The position numbers and the translations under genes were made by a program. From Galerina marginata (lineage: Eukaryota > Basidiomycota > Agaricomycetes > Agaricales > Galerinaceae), in assembly GCA_023014335.1 (NCBI GenBank), contig JAECYW010000003.1, positions 1,488,001-1,552,000 of the forward strand: a DNA stretch of 64,000 nucleotides. Direction: 5' to 3'. Shown here in pieces: positions 44,263 through 56,386 of the stretch. The notes beneath the pieces were generated by a model. The model saw only the letters and a program-made list of their open reading frames with translations. It had not been told where the DNA came from and made no database searches. How positions within the stretch are numbered: the first letter of the stretch is position 1; every line of letters starts with the position of its first letter.

Positions 44263-46579
44263 ATGTTTTTACCCGGACTGCTGGCTCTCCTCGTTTGCTA
44301 CTCCCGAACCACGATTGCTGCCCTCCTGTCGAATTTAGGACCTGTGGTCAACGTTCAATACGCGGCCTTTGCTGGAAATTCAACATCGCCTGCAGGTGTT
44401 CCAAACGGCCCCGTTACTTTCTTTGGAAATATCCCATATGCTCAGCCTCCCCTTGGGAACCTTCGCTTTCGAGCACCCCAGCCACTCAACGAGCATGGAG
44501 TAGCACAAGACGTGACCGATGCCAGGAATTGGGGACCTCCGTGCATCCAACGTCCGGCAGTTCCTGGAATTGGGTCTGAAGGTACAGGATACTTCACAGA
44601 CAAAGAGATAACTTAACTGAACATTTTCGATAGATTGCCTCACACTCAACATATGGAAGCCGACCAACGCTACTGAAGGCGACAAACTTCCCGTGGTTGT
44701 CTATATTCATGTATGTGATTTTTCCTATAATAAGAACCATTTTTCTGACGTGCCCATCAGGGTGGTGGATTTTACTACGGCGTAAATATCTTTCAGCCTA
44801 TGCTCCAGACGCTTGCTTACTCGCAAATAGACTCCACAAGGATTTCCAATGTACGATTGGGTCGCCCAGCATCCCAACGGCATCATAGGCGTTTCGATTA
44901 CTTATCGCCTAGGCATTCTTGGATTCCTTGGAGGTCCTCAAGTTGCTGCAGATGGAAACCTAAATGCTGGCCTCTTAGACCAGCGAGCAGGCTTAGAGTG
45001 GATACAACGACATATCTCAAAGTTTGGCGGAGACCCGAACAACATCACAATATCGGGTGAAAGTGCCGGAGGCGCCAGCGTTATGATGCAAGTCGTTGCG
45101 TATGGAGGTTTGTCAAATATCTTTAACGGAATACAGACATTTTAACCCTAGACATTACACAGGTTCAAAACCCGTTCCATTTCAACGGGCCATTGCTCAG
45201 TCAATTGGTTTTGGCCCAACGGCAAATGAGAGTGCTGTAGAACTCAATTTCAGTGAGCTCCTTTATCTCGAAAATGAACACAGAATGATATGAATTTCGT
45301 ACGATTGAAGACAATGCAGCGTCTTTCATCGGGTGCTCAGCGAATGAAAAGACAACCATGTCATGTTTAAGAAAGTCTTCGATCGGTAAGCACCAACTCT
45401 GGGTTTATCAGTGGGTGGCATGCCGACTCATCTCCACCAGGCGCCATAATCAGCGCCATTAACCGCACCCCAAACGGCGCGTTCGCCCCTATAATTGAAG
45501 GTTCAGACGGTTTCCTCCCAGATTTTCCCTCAAAACTCATAGCGGCTGGAAAATTTAACCCTGTGGAATTCACCGGAGGGCACTGTACTGGAGACGGCAA
45601 TACATTTGCGGGAGGGAAACCGGAGCAATTTAACACGGACAATGATATACGAACGATCGTCTTTTCCAGATGGCCTGGAGTTGTATGTTTCCTTTCGAAA
45701 AATATTGGTCCATATTCTAATACCTTTGAATCTCAGTCTAGCGATATAATTAGCCAAGCTTTAACTCTTTATCCAGCTCCTGGGTCTCCAAATAGTACGT
45801 TCGCAACCCAATACGATCGTGCTGCTGCCATTGCAGGAGACATAGTCTTCACCTGCATGTAAGGACAAAACAAACCTCCCATTGACATCCTATTTGATCA
45901 CTTTGTGAAGGGATTTGTTTTTTGCCGAAAAAGTCTTGCAGAAAGGTGTTAAAAATGTATTCGCTTACAGGTGGGTTGCCAATTGTGTAGAGGAATCCGA
46001 TTGTCGATTCGATTTTGCAGTTGGAATGCTCCGGATACTGTGCTTTACAATGCCAATCCCTACTTAGGTGCAATGCATACCTCGGATCTCTACTATCTAT
46101 TTGATGGTAAGCCCTCGTCCACCTGCAGCTCGTGCGATAAGCTTTACTGAATTACATCAAGGTACAAAGTGAGGCGCTTGCTTTTAGACACAACTGTGCA
46201 CTCAATTTTCACAGCACATTCGCAAATGCTGGAAATTCATTCAAAGCATTCAACACCGTGCGTTGGTCATTTTTTTTCTGTTGATGTGTTGAGCAAATAC
46301 CAACCTTATTTGTAGAGCGAAGCAGCACTTTCGACAGAAGCCATAGCTTACTGGACGTCTTTCGCGGCAAACGGAGACCCTTCAGCTAGCAAGAAGCAAA
46401 CCTCGCCAGTGTGGAACAAATTTGTTAGTGGAAATGGTGCGGACACTCGATCTCGCCTACGGCTCAGCCGAGGTGGAGATACTACGACCGCCAGCGTAAT
46501 GGAGGGCATAACAGCTGCACAAATGGAGCGATGCCAATTTTGGATGAGTAGCGAAGTCGTGGCGCAAACTCGAGTCTAA
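44263..46579 (+). CDS. Secreted type-B carboxylesterase/lipase
   Basis: About ten exons; roughly 550 residues. The signal peptide MFLPGLLALLVCYSRTTIAA is followed by the alpha/beta-hydrolase core: FFGNIPYAQPPLGNLRFRAP, EDCLTLNIWKP, VVVYIHGGGFYYG (oxyanion hole), NGIIGVSITYRLGILGFLGG, GNLNAGLLDQRAGLEWIQRH, FGGDPNNITISGESAGGASV (nucleophile Ser in GESAGG), AFAPIIEGSDGFLPDFPSKL, GGHCTGDGNTFAGGKPEQF, AMHTSDLYYLFDG (catalytic His region) and EAIAYWTSFAANGDPSASKK. Introns near 45250-45297 (GTGAGC...GAAG) and 45853-45908 restore the frame where direct reading hits stops. It cleaves carboxylic esters outside the cell. Complete, with TAA at 46577-46579. Confidence 0.9.
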
Positions 46580-46909
46580 GTGCTTGGTGCTTTCACTGAT
46601 TATTTGATTTTATTTCGTATGCTTTTGTATGAAATGTGGCACCGAGAACCGAATACGCCGTCTCCACTGCTAGGATCGTTTGACGAAGTTTTCGAAATAT
46701 CGGAGTCGTCTGTGCTGGAGCAAGTAGAAGTGCAGGCCGAGTTAATGATACGAACAGTTCTTGATCAAGATTGAGAACCAGTCTTTCCAATTGTGGTACA
46801 GCATACGGCATATTTTTTATGAAAGATAACATGAGTAGTTTCATACGCAACGTAGGCATGCAGACCATCAATAACCGTCACTATATCCAACCCAATGCGC
46901 ACGCAGCAC
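46580..46909. other. Convergent intergenic region
   Basis: 330 bp between the esterase stop and the eL20 stop: shared 3' UTR space, no gene seen. Confidence 0.5.
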
Positions 46910-47653
46910 TTAGAAAGTGACAGGGCGGTTGGCAACGAAGGTCGAACGGAACTTGGTCACGCGGTGGGGAAGAGGGAACTTGAGGCCTGGGGTGAGGAGT
47001 TGCTTGATGTATGGGCGGCGGATGTCCTCAGTCTTCTCGATTTCAACCACACGGAGAATCTAGATCGAAAGTTCTATCAGCCCTCTATTACCAGGAACAT
47101 GCGGAACCGAACGTACGTGGATGGACCTGAAGCGGGCACGATGCCTGGCAGCCATGTCCTGGTACAGGCTCTTGACGGCATCAGCACGGGAGAGGTCGCG
47201 GAACTCCTTGTACATGTTGTGGGTACCAGAGCGCGAGTCGTAGCGCAGCCAGATACCGAAGTTCTTAACCTTCAAAGGCTTCTTCTCGTGAATCTATATC
47301 GGGAGAAGGGGGAACAAAACGCGAACAAAACGAGTTGCATCGCAGGAGAGCCCTAAAGTCAGCAATCCCATTCCGCCTGCCTCTTGAGGGCTGCAAGGGA
47401 CATCAAAGAATACATACAACGTTGACACCAATGATCTCGCCATTGGCCTTCTTGACCTTTTTCAGTTGCCTGAGATGTTGTGAGAAGGGGGTTGATTGGG
47501 AAGGCTAAACTGGACGCACCTCAGGAAGTACCAGAAGCGAGACTTTGCGACGACCTCATTAGGCGCGAATATGCGCATGCGGTAGATTTTGGGGGTGGGG
47601 TCTGACTCCGTGGGCAGATGGCGGCCGACGACTTGAAATTCTTGGAGGCCCAT
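46910..47653 (-). CDS. RPL20: 60S ribosomal protein eL20 (L18a)
   Basis: Exons 47520-47653, 47418-47469, 47117-47293 and 46910-47059 are in phase and give 170 residues. [114 protein letters not shown] and [20 protein letters not shown] all match the conserved family. It binds 25S rRNA in the large subunit. The start codon follows AACAG/A, so a 5' UTR intron probably ends there, with an upstream exon near 47850. That is common for ribosomal protein genes. Confidence 0.95.
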
Positions 47654-48139
47654 TCTGTTATCCGAACCAGAGACCAGTTAGCGTAAATTTCAACGAAGAA
47701 GAGTTTCCCGCATCATCCAAATTGTCCATCACCCATCCATCCCAGAACAATCGGCTTTTCTCGCAAAAACCCACGTAGGGTCTTCACAACGTTGTCCTGG
47801 ATGCGTAGGAAGTAAATAATGGCACTCACATTGTCGGAGGGGTGTTTCTTGAGGTTGCGTACGTCGGTAGCGTTCTGTGGACAACAGAGACAGCGTTGTT
47901 TGTTAATGTTGTTCCTATTTCGGCAATCCGGCATCTTCAAGCAGGCAACTCTCCTCCGAAACTCAGGCTCAGGCTCACAAAATGAAAACCTTCAACTTCA
48001 AACCAGCTAATGATCTATTTGTATATTTGGGAGAGCTACAATTACATATGGGGTTCAAGAGGAAAGAGAAACTGACGGGCGAGACAACACAAATGAAAGG
48101 GCAAGAAACTCTGGGAAGGGTCACTGAGCCGACAAATTA
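47654..48139. other. eL20 5' region and CSN5 3' region
   Basis: About 490 bp. It holds the likely eL20 leader intron and promoter and the CSN5 3' UTR. A frame at 47982-48194 on the plus strand overlaps the CSN5 end and is not supported. Confidence 0.5.
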
Positions 48140-49596
48140 TCAACCGATAGCCATGTCTGTAACATCTGAGATAGTCGTCGAGGAGGAAGATTGACCGCCC
48201 TTCGGACGCATCGAAAATATCACATCTTTGATCACTTGAGCGATCAGGCCGTGCTGCGCCTCCACAGCAATTTTGGTGCTAAAAGCCGACGACGATTAGT
48301 CGCACCCATTGAATAAAGACGAAGGCTCCCCACCTATCCTTGACAGTTTTCGTCAGTTGATTGTCTTCCTTCTTCTTCTCCTCCTTCTCCTTTTGCTGTA
48401 ATGACGTGTCTTTAGACAAGAAAATGTGGAAGCTCGTTGAGTAACCACCTTTTGAGCGACGTTATCTTTCTCTTTCAAAGTCGGCGCTGTTGCTCTTGTC
48501 GACGCTACAGAGTTCTGAGCCTTCGATAGTTTCTGGTGCAGATCAGCCAATTGCGAAACGGCATAGGCCCTGTTCTATAATTCGATTTTCAAAACTCGGA
48601 TCAACTAAACCAAAGAACTGACACGAACCGAAACGAGGGGACTCTGACTCAGGGTATTGACCCAGTACTTGTTCCACAGCATAGCCAACAGGTCGTTGTC
48701 CAGTGTCGATTTAAAGACCTCAACTTCCAACTGATAATATTGGTTTGCATGCACTCCAAAGTCTTCGATCTTGCTCAGAGGAATTGATTGATATTCGGAA
48801 GGAGAGACATTAGGGGGTGTGTAGTTTTCAGGGTACGTGCGGAATGCTCCAATGTCGACTTTGCCAGCAGAGATGGTGCGGTTAGGGTCAATCTATAACA
48901 AGAGTTAGATCAACATCTCAAGGAGAAAGAAGAGTCAGCATACTACAACGGCAACAAAAGGGTCTTGGAACTTCTGGTTGGTGATCTGCGTATTGACGTC
49001 GATACCAGACAGCCAACATCCGTAACCTGGATGTGAATGGTACCACCCGATCGCGTTTTCCAGTCTTCCGGCCTGGTTACTGTTGGTACACGATTTTTGT
49101 TTCGACGCAATTAAGACATACCTTCTCGCTCTGGCTAATATATTCCACCATGTACTCGTTCGCCTCATTGGCCGCATTGACGCGCGTCTCCGTCCCTTGC
49201 ACGGGCAGAGCAAACGAATCCATGATAACAAGTGAGTTCCCCATAACCTTCCCTTGCATAAGACCCATGATCTCGTACGGAACCCCCGAGCGCGCGTGTA
49301 TCACCTGGGCAATCGATGAGCTTGGCCGAGATCTACGCGAGGCAAGAGACACATACCATCTTGATGAGCGCGATGGCTGATATCTTGCACGACTTGAAGT
49401 AGTGTGGGCTAGACGAATTAGATACTATTGCCCACAGCTTTGGATTGCAGGACGTCGCTCACTCTTTCTTCCAAGGCTGTTCGTCGTTGATTTGCTTGTT
49501 CGCTTTTACATCATAGCGGTATATCTCATCTTGAGGAGAGACTTCGAGGATATCATTTTCTAATGAAAAAGACTTGAGTGCAATACTGCTCGACAT
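48140..49596 (-). CDS. CSN5: COP9 signalosome subunit 5 (JAMM deneddylase)
   Basis: About eight exons. The start [20 protein letters not shown] at 49596 leads to [19 protein letters not shown]. Next come [40 protein letters not shown] (metal-associated Glu), [13 protein letters not shown] and [20 protein letters not shown] (JAMM motif H-x-H...D complete). [50 protein letters not shown], and a coiled, charged C-terminus ([13 protein letters not shown]) ending DVTDMAIG complete it. It removes Nedd8 from cullins in the nucleus/cytosol as the catalytic CSN subunit. All zinc ligands are present. In-frame sequence continues 5' of the chosen start, but [10 protein letters not shown] is the family start. 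Confidence 0.95.
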
Positions 49597-51457
49597 TCGT
49601 AGGTCGCCCTCTAGGCTTAGGATAAGATTGCGAGGGAAGAGGTCTTTGACTCGGAAGCATTGTTCTTGATCCAGTGATCGCACTGTTTGGCGTCGGCATT
49701 GGAACCAAGCAGATTTATCGACAGTTCTCATTCCTTACAATGGCCCTACGGGCGGTACCTGGACACTAAGAATTAAAACCATAGTTTACAGTTTACCTGA
49801 AGCCACAGATGATTTACGAGAGGAAAACGCATAATTTCAGAAGACTTACAATTTACTGTTTTCAAAAATCCTGGCGAGGCTGCCTTTTTGGGCGAAGTCA
49901 AATGACCAAAATAAGTTGAAAATGAGACTTTTCAACAACTTATATCACTCGAACGGCTGATGCTTTTCTAGGATTTAAATTGTAACTTTGTCTATGTATG
50001 CTGAAGTACTATATATCAAAATTTCTGGTCAATTGGACTTCTCCTTCAAGTACATGACCACACACATTTATGGTGTTTCCCCCACCCTGACCTCAATTCT
50101 CGAATATATAACCCGGAATTTTGCAGAAAGGTACCTTAGAATTATATCTAAACGTTACGTTTTGAATCGTAAAAAAAGATCCAGCGGTTGTTGAGATAAG
50201 TAATGTGACAACAACCCGTGTGCATTCTTTTTGCACGCTACTGTATATTTACGTAGGGTAGTATGCTATAGTACATAAACTAAAAGGATTTAAATTCAAT
50301 CATTAGCGCAAAATAGTTACGGGGGAATTTGTCGAGAGGTCGCTCAATTAAGCGCTGGCGGCGCCACATTTGTCAGCCCGCCATTTGACACATTAGGAAT
50401 TGAGGCGGGATACCTGCCAGCGGCTCCTCAGAAATCGACTTGGAGCCGTATGCTGCTGAGATGACCTTTCCAGTGGGATTTTCGAGTTTTTCGGTAGGAT
50501 GGCGATCCCATTCTTCTGGGCGCCGAAAAAAAACGGACCTTGTTCGAACAAGGCTCTGTCGAGATTCAATTACTCATACTAAAGCCAACTGTACGAATAA
50601 GGAACTCATATGTACTTCTACAAACCTCTTCTTTTTACCCAATTTTTACCGGTCGTCCCAAGCAATCACTTGTTCCTGTACTGAATCAGACTGATTTCGG
50701 TTGCGGCTTGGGTTGCGGTGCTTACACATCAGAGCTGTGCAAAAGCTGTGCTAAAACCGTCTCCATCAAATATGTCAAAACAAAGTTTTCGAACATGGGG
50801 TAAGACCTTCCCACTAAAGTGTCCAGGTATTCATGACCACCATGACCACAACCATCTTCAATGATCCCTCTACGCTTCACGTATGACCGAGAGGCCATAC
50901 ACCGTGGATGTAAAATTGAAAGCTGGTGATTTGTTTCGTTTCGATGCTGAATACTCGAGTCTGGTCGATACCTCACTTTGCATAAGCTAAGCATTATGGC
51001 CAGTCACAGTCGTTCTTTCTATGCGCTATTGAGATTGTGTTTCGGAATTCATTCTGCTCAGTCCTTGTACAAACAACCTTTTCCAACTTAATTGCTCACC
51101 CGGACGTCATTCACGAATCAAAATAAGTACATGCGGAAGCAGCCTTCCTTCTTGCGAACAAGCTGGCCTAGGCGTCACCTCGCGGCGCAGCTCTATTTGC
51201 GAACAACCTCTTGTAACCCCACCTGGCCTCAACCATCACGGGTAGAAGTTTTCGGGTCCTCGTCTTATTAGTCTTTCCCTTTTCTCGTTTTGCGGATCCA
51301 CCAACTGCTTTTGGTCATCGATCACTACCTGAGCTTCTTCATGAAGGTCATTAAATGGGTAGAGTGTCATCTTCCGGCTCAAAAGGCGATGATAGATGTA
51401 TATAAGTTTGCTTGCACGATTCGTCTGCAAGTTTACATTTGCATCCCCATCATCGAC
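49597..51457. other. Intergenic, no gene seen
   Basis: About 1.9 kb, AT-rich between 49750 and 50340. Frames at 50440-50803 are open on the plus strand but have no family signal. Divergent promoters for CSN5 and the P450 should lie here. Confidence 0.5.
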
Positions 51458-53584
51458 ATGACGGCTATATTCTCTGCTTGTCACGTTTTGGGATATTTTC
51501 TAATATTCCTCCTACTGTTATTCTACAAGCGCAAGCCGAGGCTTCCTCTCCCACCAGGTCCAAGGAAACTCCCGCTTTTGGGCAACTTGTTAGATTTTCC
51601 GGCTAGTTTCGAATGGGAAACCTTTCAGGCCTGGGGGAAGAAATATCGTTTGTGTTGATTTACACTGTTAATTAATTTATCTGACATTACATTGGCATAG
51701 ACTCTGACATCCTTCATCTAAGCGCAGCTGGACGTTCTTTGATTATCCTTAACTCCGTCGATGCCGCCCGTGATCTATTAGAGAGGCGTTCAGCGATTTA
51801 TTCTAGTCGGTAAGCGATCGACCGTTGGTTACAAAATTTTGCTTATAGCTATCCGATTAGGTCTAAACTGACGATCATCAATGAATTGTATGTGATAATA
51901 GCTTCTTTTGCAACTCGGCCGGTAACGACTTCCATAGCATGGGCTTTTCATGGCTTTTCGTATTTATGCCCTACGGGCCGAAATGGAAGGAGAGGCGGCG
52001 TCTCTTTCAACGCCACTTCCATCCATCTAACGACGAAATTCATATAGGAAAGGAAGTTCAATATGCTCGTCGTCTGCTCCTTCAAATCCTCGAGACCCCA
52101 GAAAGCTACATGCAACATGTCAGACAGTCAGTAATAGCCAATATTTCTTTGTTCAAGCTCTTAAGACAGGATTGCAGTTCGATAGGCGGTATCTTGCATT
52201 CCATATCTTACGGAGGCGAAACTAAGCCCTTTAATGATCCTTTCGTTGAAACTGCCGAAGAAGTATCGAAGTATCTGTCAGACGGCGCAGGTACCGCAAC
52301 AATGATCGTCGAGCTAGTTCCGTTCTTGCTTCCGATCCTGCCTTACATTTTACCCGCATGGCCGCTCCGAAAGTCACGAAAACAATTGAAGGAGTTGGGT
52401 TCCAAATTCCGTGACGACCCATTTGACCATGTAAAGAAGTTGATGGTGAGCAATCTCGTCCTTCGCTGATACATATTGGTAACAAACTTTTTACAGAGCG
52501 ACGGTATAGCTCAGCCTTCGTTCGTTTCACGTGCTCTAGAAACTCCAGACAATGACAATAAACAGCACGAGATAATTAAAGACGTCGCTGCACTAGTTTT
52601 TATTGGTAAGTGATAGTCTCCTCCTTTCTAAACACTAGTTATGGTTTGTCTAAATGTCTTATTGGTGTGAAGGCGGATCCAGTACTATGAACGCCACATT
52701 ACACACCTTTTTCCTCGCTATGTTGTGTTTCCCGGATGCCCAATTCAAGGCTCAAGAGGAAATCGACAGAGTCGTCGGCCGTGGTCGCCTTCCTGAATTC
52801 AGCGACCAGTCTCATCTGCCTTACCTGGCGGCACTGTTAAAGGAGGTCTATCGGTAAGGGTTATCTATCCTCTCTTGTTGTTATCCTTATAACGTCTTGG
52901 CTAGTTGGCGTCCCGCTGGTCCTGTAGGTATGTAACTCGCAGCAAAAGTCATGTCTATAAATGTTAACCCTGCATGCAGCGGTTCCACATTTCCTGGAAA
53001 ACGACGACGAATATAATGGTTATCATATTCCTGGGCAGTCAATTGTCATGGCCAATGTTTGGTGAGTAATGTTTGGGTTGTACAATTAGCAATATGGTAG
53101 TAACGAGTCGATAGGGCAATGCTTCACGACGAAAACACGTATCCCGAACCAAGCTCTTTCAAACCCGAGCGATTTTTAAAAAATGGATTGCTGAACGCTG
53201 CAATTCGTGATCCTGCGACTGTGTCGTTCGGATTTGGTCGCCGGTAAGCCCTTGGAATATTTATTCACGTTGAATGATCATGAACGCGACACGCCATGAC
53301 CTAGGATCTGCCCTGGAGCTCATATAGCCGAGTCTACCATATGGATGATGGCAGCATCTATATTATCGGCTTTCCAAATCTCTCCAGCTGTTAACGATCA
53401 TGGAATACAAATAGAACCCACGATTGAATATCGTCCGGGTGTAACATGGTAAGACTCTGTTTATTCTTCGAGGTCTGAAAAACTGGACATATTTTGCTCG
53501 AACAGTGAACCTGTGCCATTCAAATGTACAATTCGACCTCGTCATGATGCAGTTGAAAGTCTTATTAGGGCCACTATTGAATGA
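51458..53584 (+). CDS. Cytochrome P450 monooxygenase
   Basis: About ten exons; roughly 500 residues. The N-terminal anchor MTAIFSACHVLGYFLIFLLL is followed by RKPRLPLPPGPRKLPLLGNL (proline hinge). Then WKERRRLFQRHFHP (C-helix), SIGGILHSISYG after a 53-bp intron that removes 52117-52169, and an I-helix VFIGGSSTMNATLHTFFLAM. The K-helix is LLKEVYR (ExxR), then FKPERF, and the haem loop FGFGRRICPGAH with the axial Cys. It is ER-anchored and uses reductase-supplied electrons. The sequence resembles the CYP5144/CYP620-like agaric group by general feel only. The usual A/G-G-x-D-T is GGSST, so the acidic residue is missing although Thr is kept. Family and substrate are unassigned. Confidence 0.85.
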
Positions 53585-54912
53585 AGCCATTGGACTATTA
53601 CGATTGCGGTTTCCTTCTGGCGTTAACTATTTAGCATTTAATGCGCCATTAAACATGTCCCAGGTGCTGTCGTAGAGGGTATGGGCATCGTAAAATGCCG
53701 GTCATGATCACGACGGAGAACAAATACTTCTAGAGTACCAAGTGGTCCAGTTCTTGTGATCAGCTGCTATTTTCAATAAGGAAAAGGTTGCACCGGAGGG
53801 ACTTTCCAATGCCTGGAGCGAACTGTTGTATTGTTTTAGAATCCCAGCTTCGACGACCACCACAAACAAGTAAGGCTGGCGTCATAGTTCTACATGAAAC
53901 GTGGCGTCAGCGGAAAAGACCTCAGCGCCTCATCTGAGACGGACATTTCTTGACAGCCTGAGCATAGATGTTTGCAAATGTCAATGGCGAAGTTAACAGT
54001 TTCTGTCCGTGTCAAATCCTCATGCTGGCAGCTCAAGCCAAGGTGATAGATAACAGCCGCTTCTCATGTTTTATTTAGATTGAATGCCATTCAACTCTCT
54101 TCAGGAAAACAATTCCGAAGCTGTTAGTCCTGGCCGGGTATGGCGGGGAATATAGGAGGGGGAATTGATCAATGTAACTGTTTGATCTTGCGTGAGTACC
54201 CATTGTCAGGCCCAGGTAGAATACTATCCAATCAAAGGCTCAGAACTCATTACCAACGTAACAACCGGGGGAATAAACCACACTCTGCCTCAGAATATCG
54301 TAACGCCTTTATGAGGTTTCGAATAAAACCCGAAATCCAGAGATTTGAATGGGAATCTTAGTACATATCCCGAAATTCTCAGCATTTGCTCAGCATAGCC
54401 TTCGATTAACGACTAGATAAGGAGCAAAAGATGTGAAAGTACTTATGGCATTTATTGTAATGTTACTGACCCGTCCAGTCCGCACACAGGGGTTCGGACA
54501 CTATCCTGTGTGGCGCATAGGACGAGGAGTTCCTCGAGGAGATGGGGTTTATTGATATCTGGTGTGTCCCGGAAATTTGATTAAATGGGACTCATCCTAT
54601 ACAGATGCAAACATCTGACACTGGAGTACAAACAAGATTCGTGTGGCAATCAGACTTCAGTGATCTGACAGTGAAAGTCATCAATTCAAAAATATCTGCT
54701 CCTCTTCCATTCTCAGACCAGGATTTTATGTCTGAACCCATCTGTCAAGGCGCTTCGCCACATCCCCCAAACAGAGATAGATACGCGGTTCGGAGAATTG
54801 GATTTCAATCGAGAAATGCCCTCAACCCACCCGTATATAACTAACTGCTCACGAGTACACGCGTCGTCTATAATCTCTGTCCAGAGCCCCTTACACCTGT
54901 TTGCCTTGGATC
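53585..54912. other. Intergenic, no gene seen
   Basis: About 1.3 kb with stop-rich frames and no family signal. It contains the promoter of the DUF6534 gene. Confidence 0.5.
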
Positions 54913-56386
54913 ATGGAGTCCGTCGGATTTGTTCATGTTGACCTCATCAAGACAATTGGCGCACTGCAGATTGGGTCGCTTTTCGGAGTCTATCTCTTTG
55001 GGATTGTTTCCCTTCAAGCCCATAATTATTACAAGATACACAGCGAGGATGGTTGGACGTATAAACTATTGGTGCGTAGCCAAGGAAATCAGTGGAAATT
55101 CTCCAAAATCTTTAACTATTTTATTCCAAGGTTGCTGCCATTTGGTAAATTCCTTGCTACATTAACACCATTTTACCGGCAATTAAACGGTATTGACTGT
55201 AGGCTTCTTGAAACCGGCCATACCCTGTGTATCAGTTATGAGGTTTATCGGGTAACCATTATTCAATATGGGGAGCCACAGTTTCTTGTAAGGTTTCAAG
55301 CGATGGGAGTATCGACGTTATTCGGAGGGTTAATCACCTTGTTAGTCCAAGTAAGTTGCCCAAGGCTCGGTATTTTATAAGAATAACAATGCTACATTTG
55401 TTCAGGGATTTTTCTCTATTCGCATTTTTAGACTCTTACCAAAGCCATATAATCATATTGGAACACTTTGTTTGGTTGCCTCCCTCGTGCGCATTGGTAT
55501 CTCTATCTTCCTGATGGTTGAAGGTGTTTTGGTGTCGACCTTGGTCGGCTATAACATCAAGTACAAGACGTGGATTTCTGTAACATTCATACTTGGCGCC
55601 TCAATCGACGTTACCATTGCTGCGTCCATGCTGTATTATTTATTGCGGAAGCGGTCTGTAGCAATGAAACGGTTTGTACCGCTTTTAAAGAAATCAGGAT
55701 TGCTGATCTCTGACCAATTCCTAGACTGACAAGGATCATTGATAGACTAATTACCTATACCATCCGTAAGTTGGCCCAATCTACGGATACTAGTCAATCT
55801 CCCCTAACTCGTAAATCCCTCAGGATCAGGACTCGTTACTAGGTACGATACTGATTGGTTTTCCTTTCTTGGTGCTGATTTGTTCGAAGCATGTCCGCCG
55901 TTATATTGACTATTTGCGTAAGTGAAGCCTTTAACCGACAGTTAAACCTTCGCACTACTTAACGATCAAATATATCTCTTCTCGATAGTACCGGTCAATG
56001 AATAACAACTGTGCGTTCTACGGTTTAAACACAAAACGCAAATTTCTTACCTTTCAAGGATAGTCATATGGATGGCCGTATATACATTCCTTGCAAAGCG
56101 TGAGGATTCAGACTCATCTGTCAAGCAAGGCGCTTCTGATTTGCCGCTCGATAGTGTATTCCAACAGTCTTTTGTCTGCGTAAGATTTTCACATTTGACA
56201 GGTCCAGAGGCTGCCTTAACCAACAACAATCTTTTATTTCTTAGACTCAATTCCCGACAAGAGATAAGAAATGACGCCAATAGGATGTCTGTCGTCAATT
56301 TCCCCACCGATTTGAATCTGAGCGGGGATTCATCAGTTCCGTCATCCTATGGACAGGTATTTCACCCTTATGATGTTAACCAGTGA
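54913..56386 (+). CDS. DUF6534 membrane protein
   Basis: Start MESVGFVHVDLIKTIGALQI. The first helix region GSLFGVYLFGIVSLQAHNYY leads to KIHSEDGWTYKLL. Then LLETGHTLCISYEVYRVTII, FQAMGVSTLFGGLITLLVQ, GFFSIRIFRLLPK, LCLVASLVRIGISIFLMVEG, WISVTFILGASIDVTIAASM, LYYLLRKRSVAMKR, LTRIIDRLITYTI, SGLVTSMSAVILTIC and a late WMAVYTFLAK..LNSRQEIRND. The order QxxNYY..W..KLLV, Y..YG.P, ADVxIAxxM, LxRLIxYTIxTGL, and LNSRxxxR is the DUF6534 pattern of multi-pass agaric proteins with no known function. The junction after exon 1 (about 55073-55200) and the last intron near 56100-56235 are unsettled. The frame there also reads through. Confidence 0.75.

Noticed and set aside
45240..45420. Frame breaks in the carboxylesterase.
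   Set aside because: GTGAGC...TTGAAG and GTAAGC...CACCAG introns restore a continuous family-like protein.
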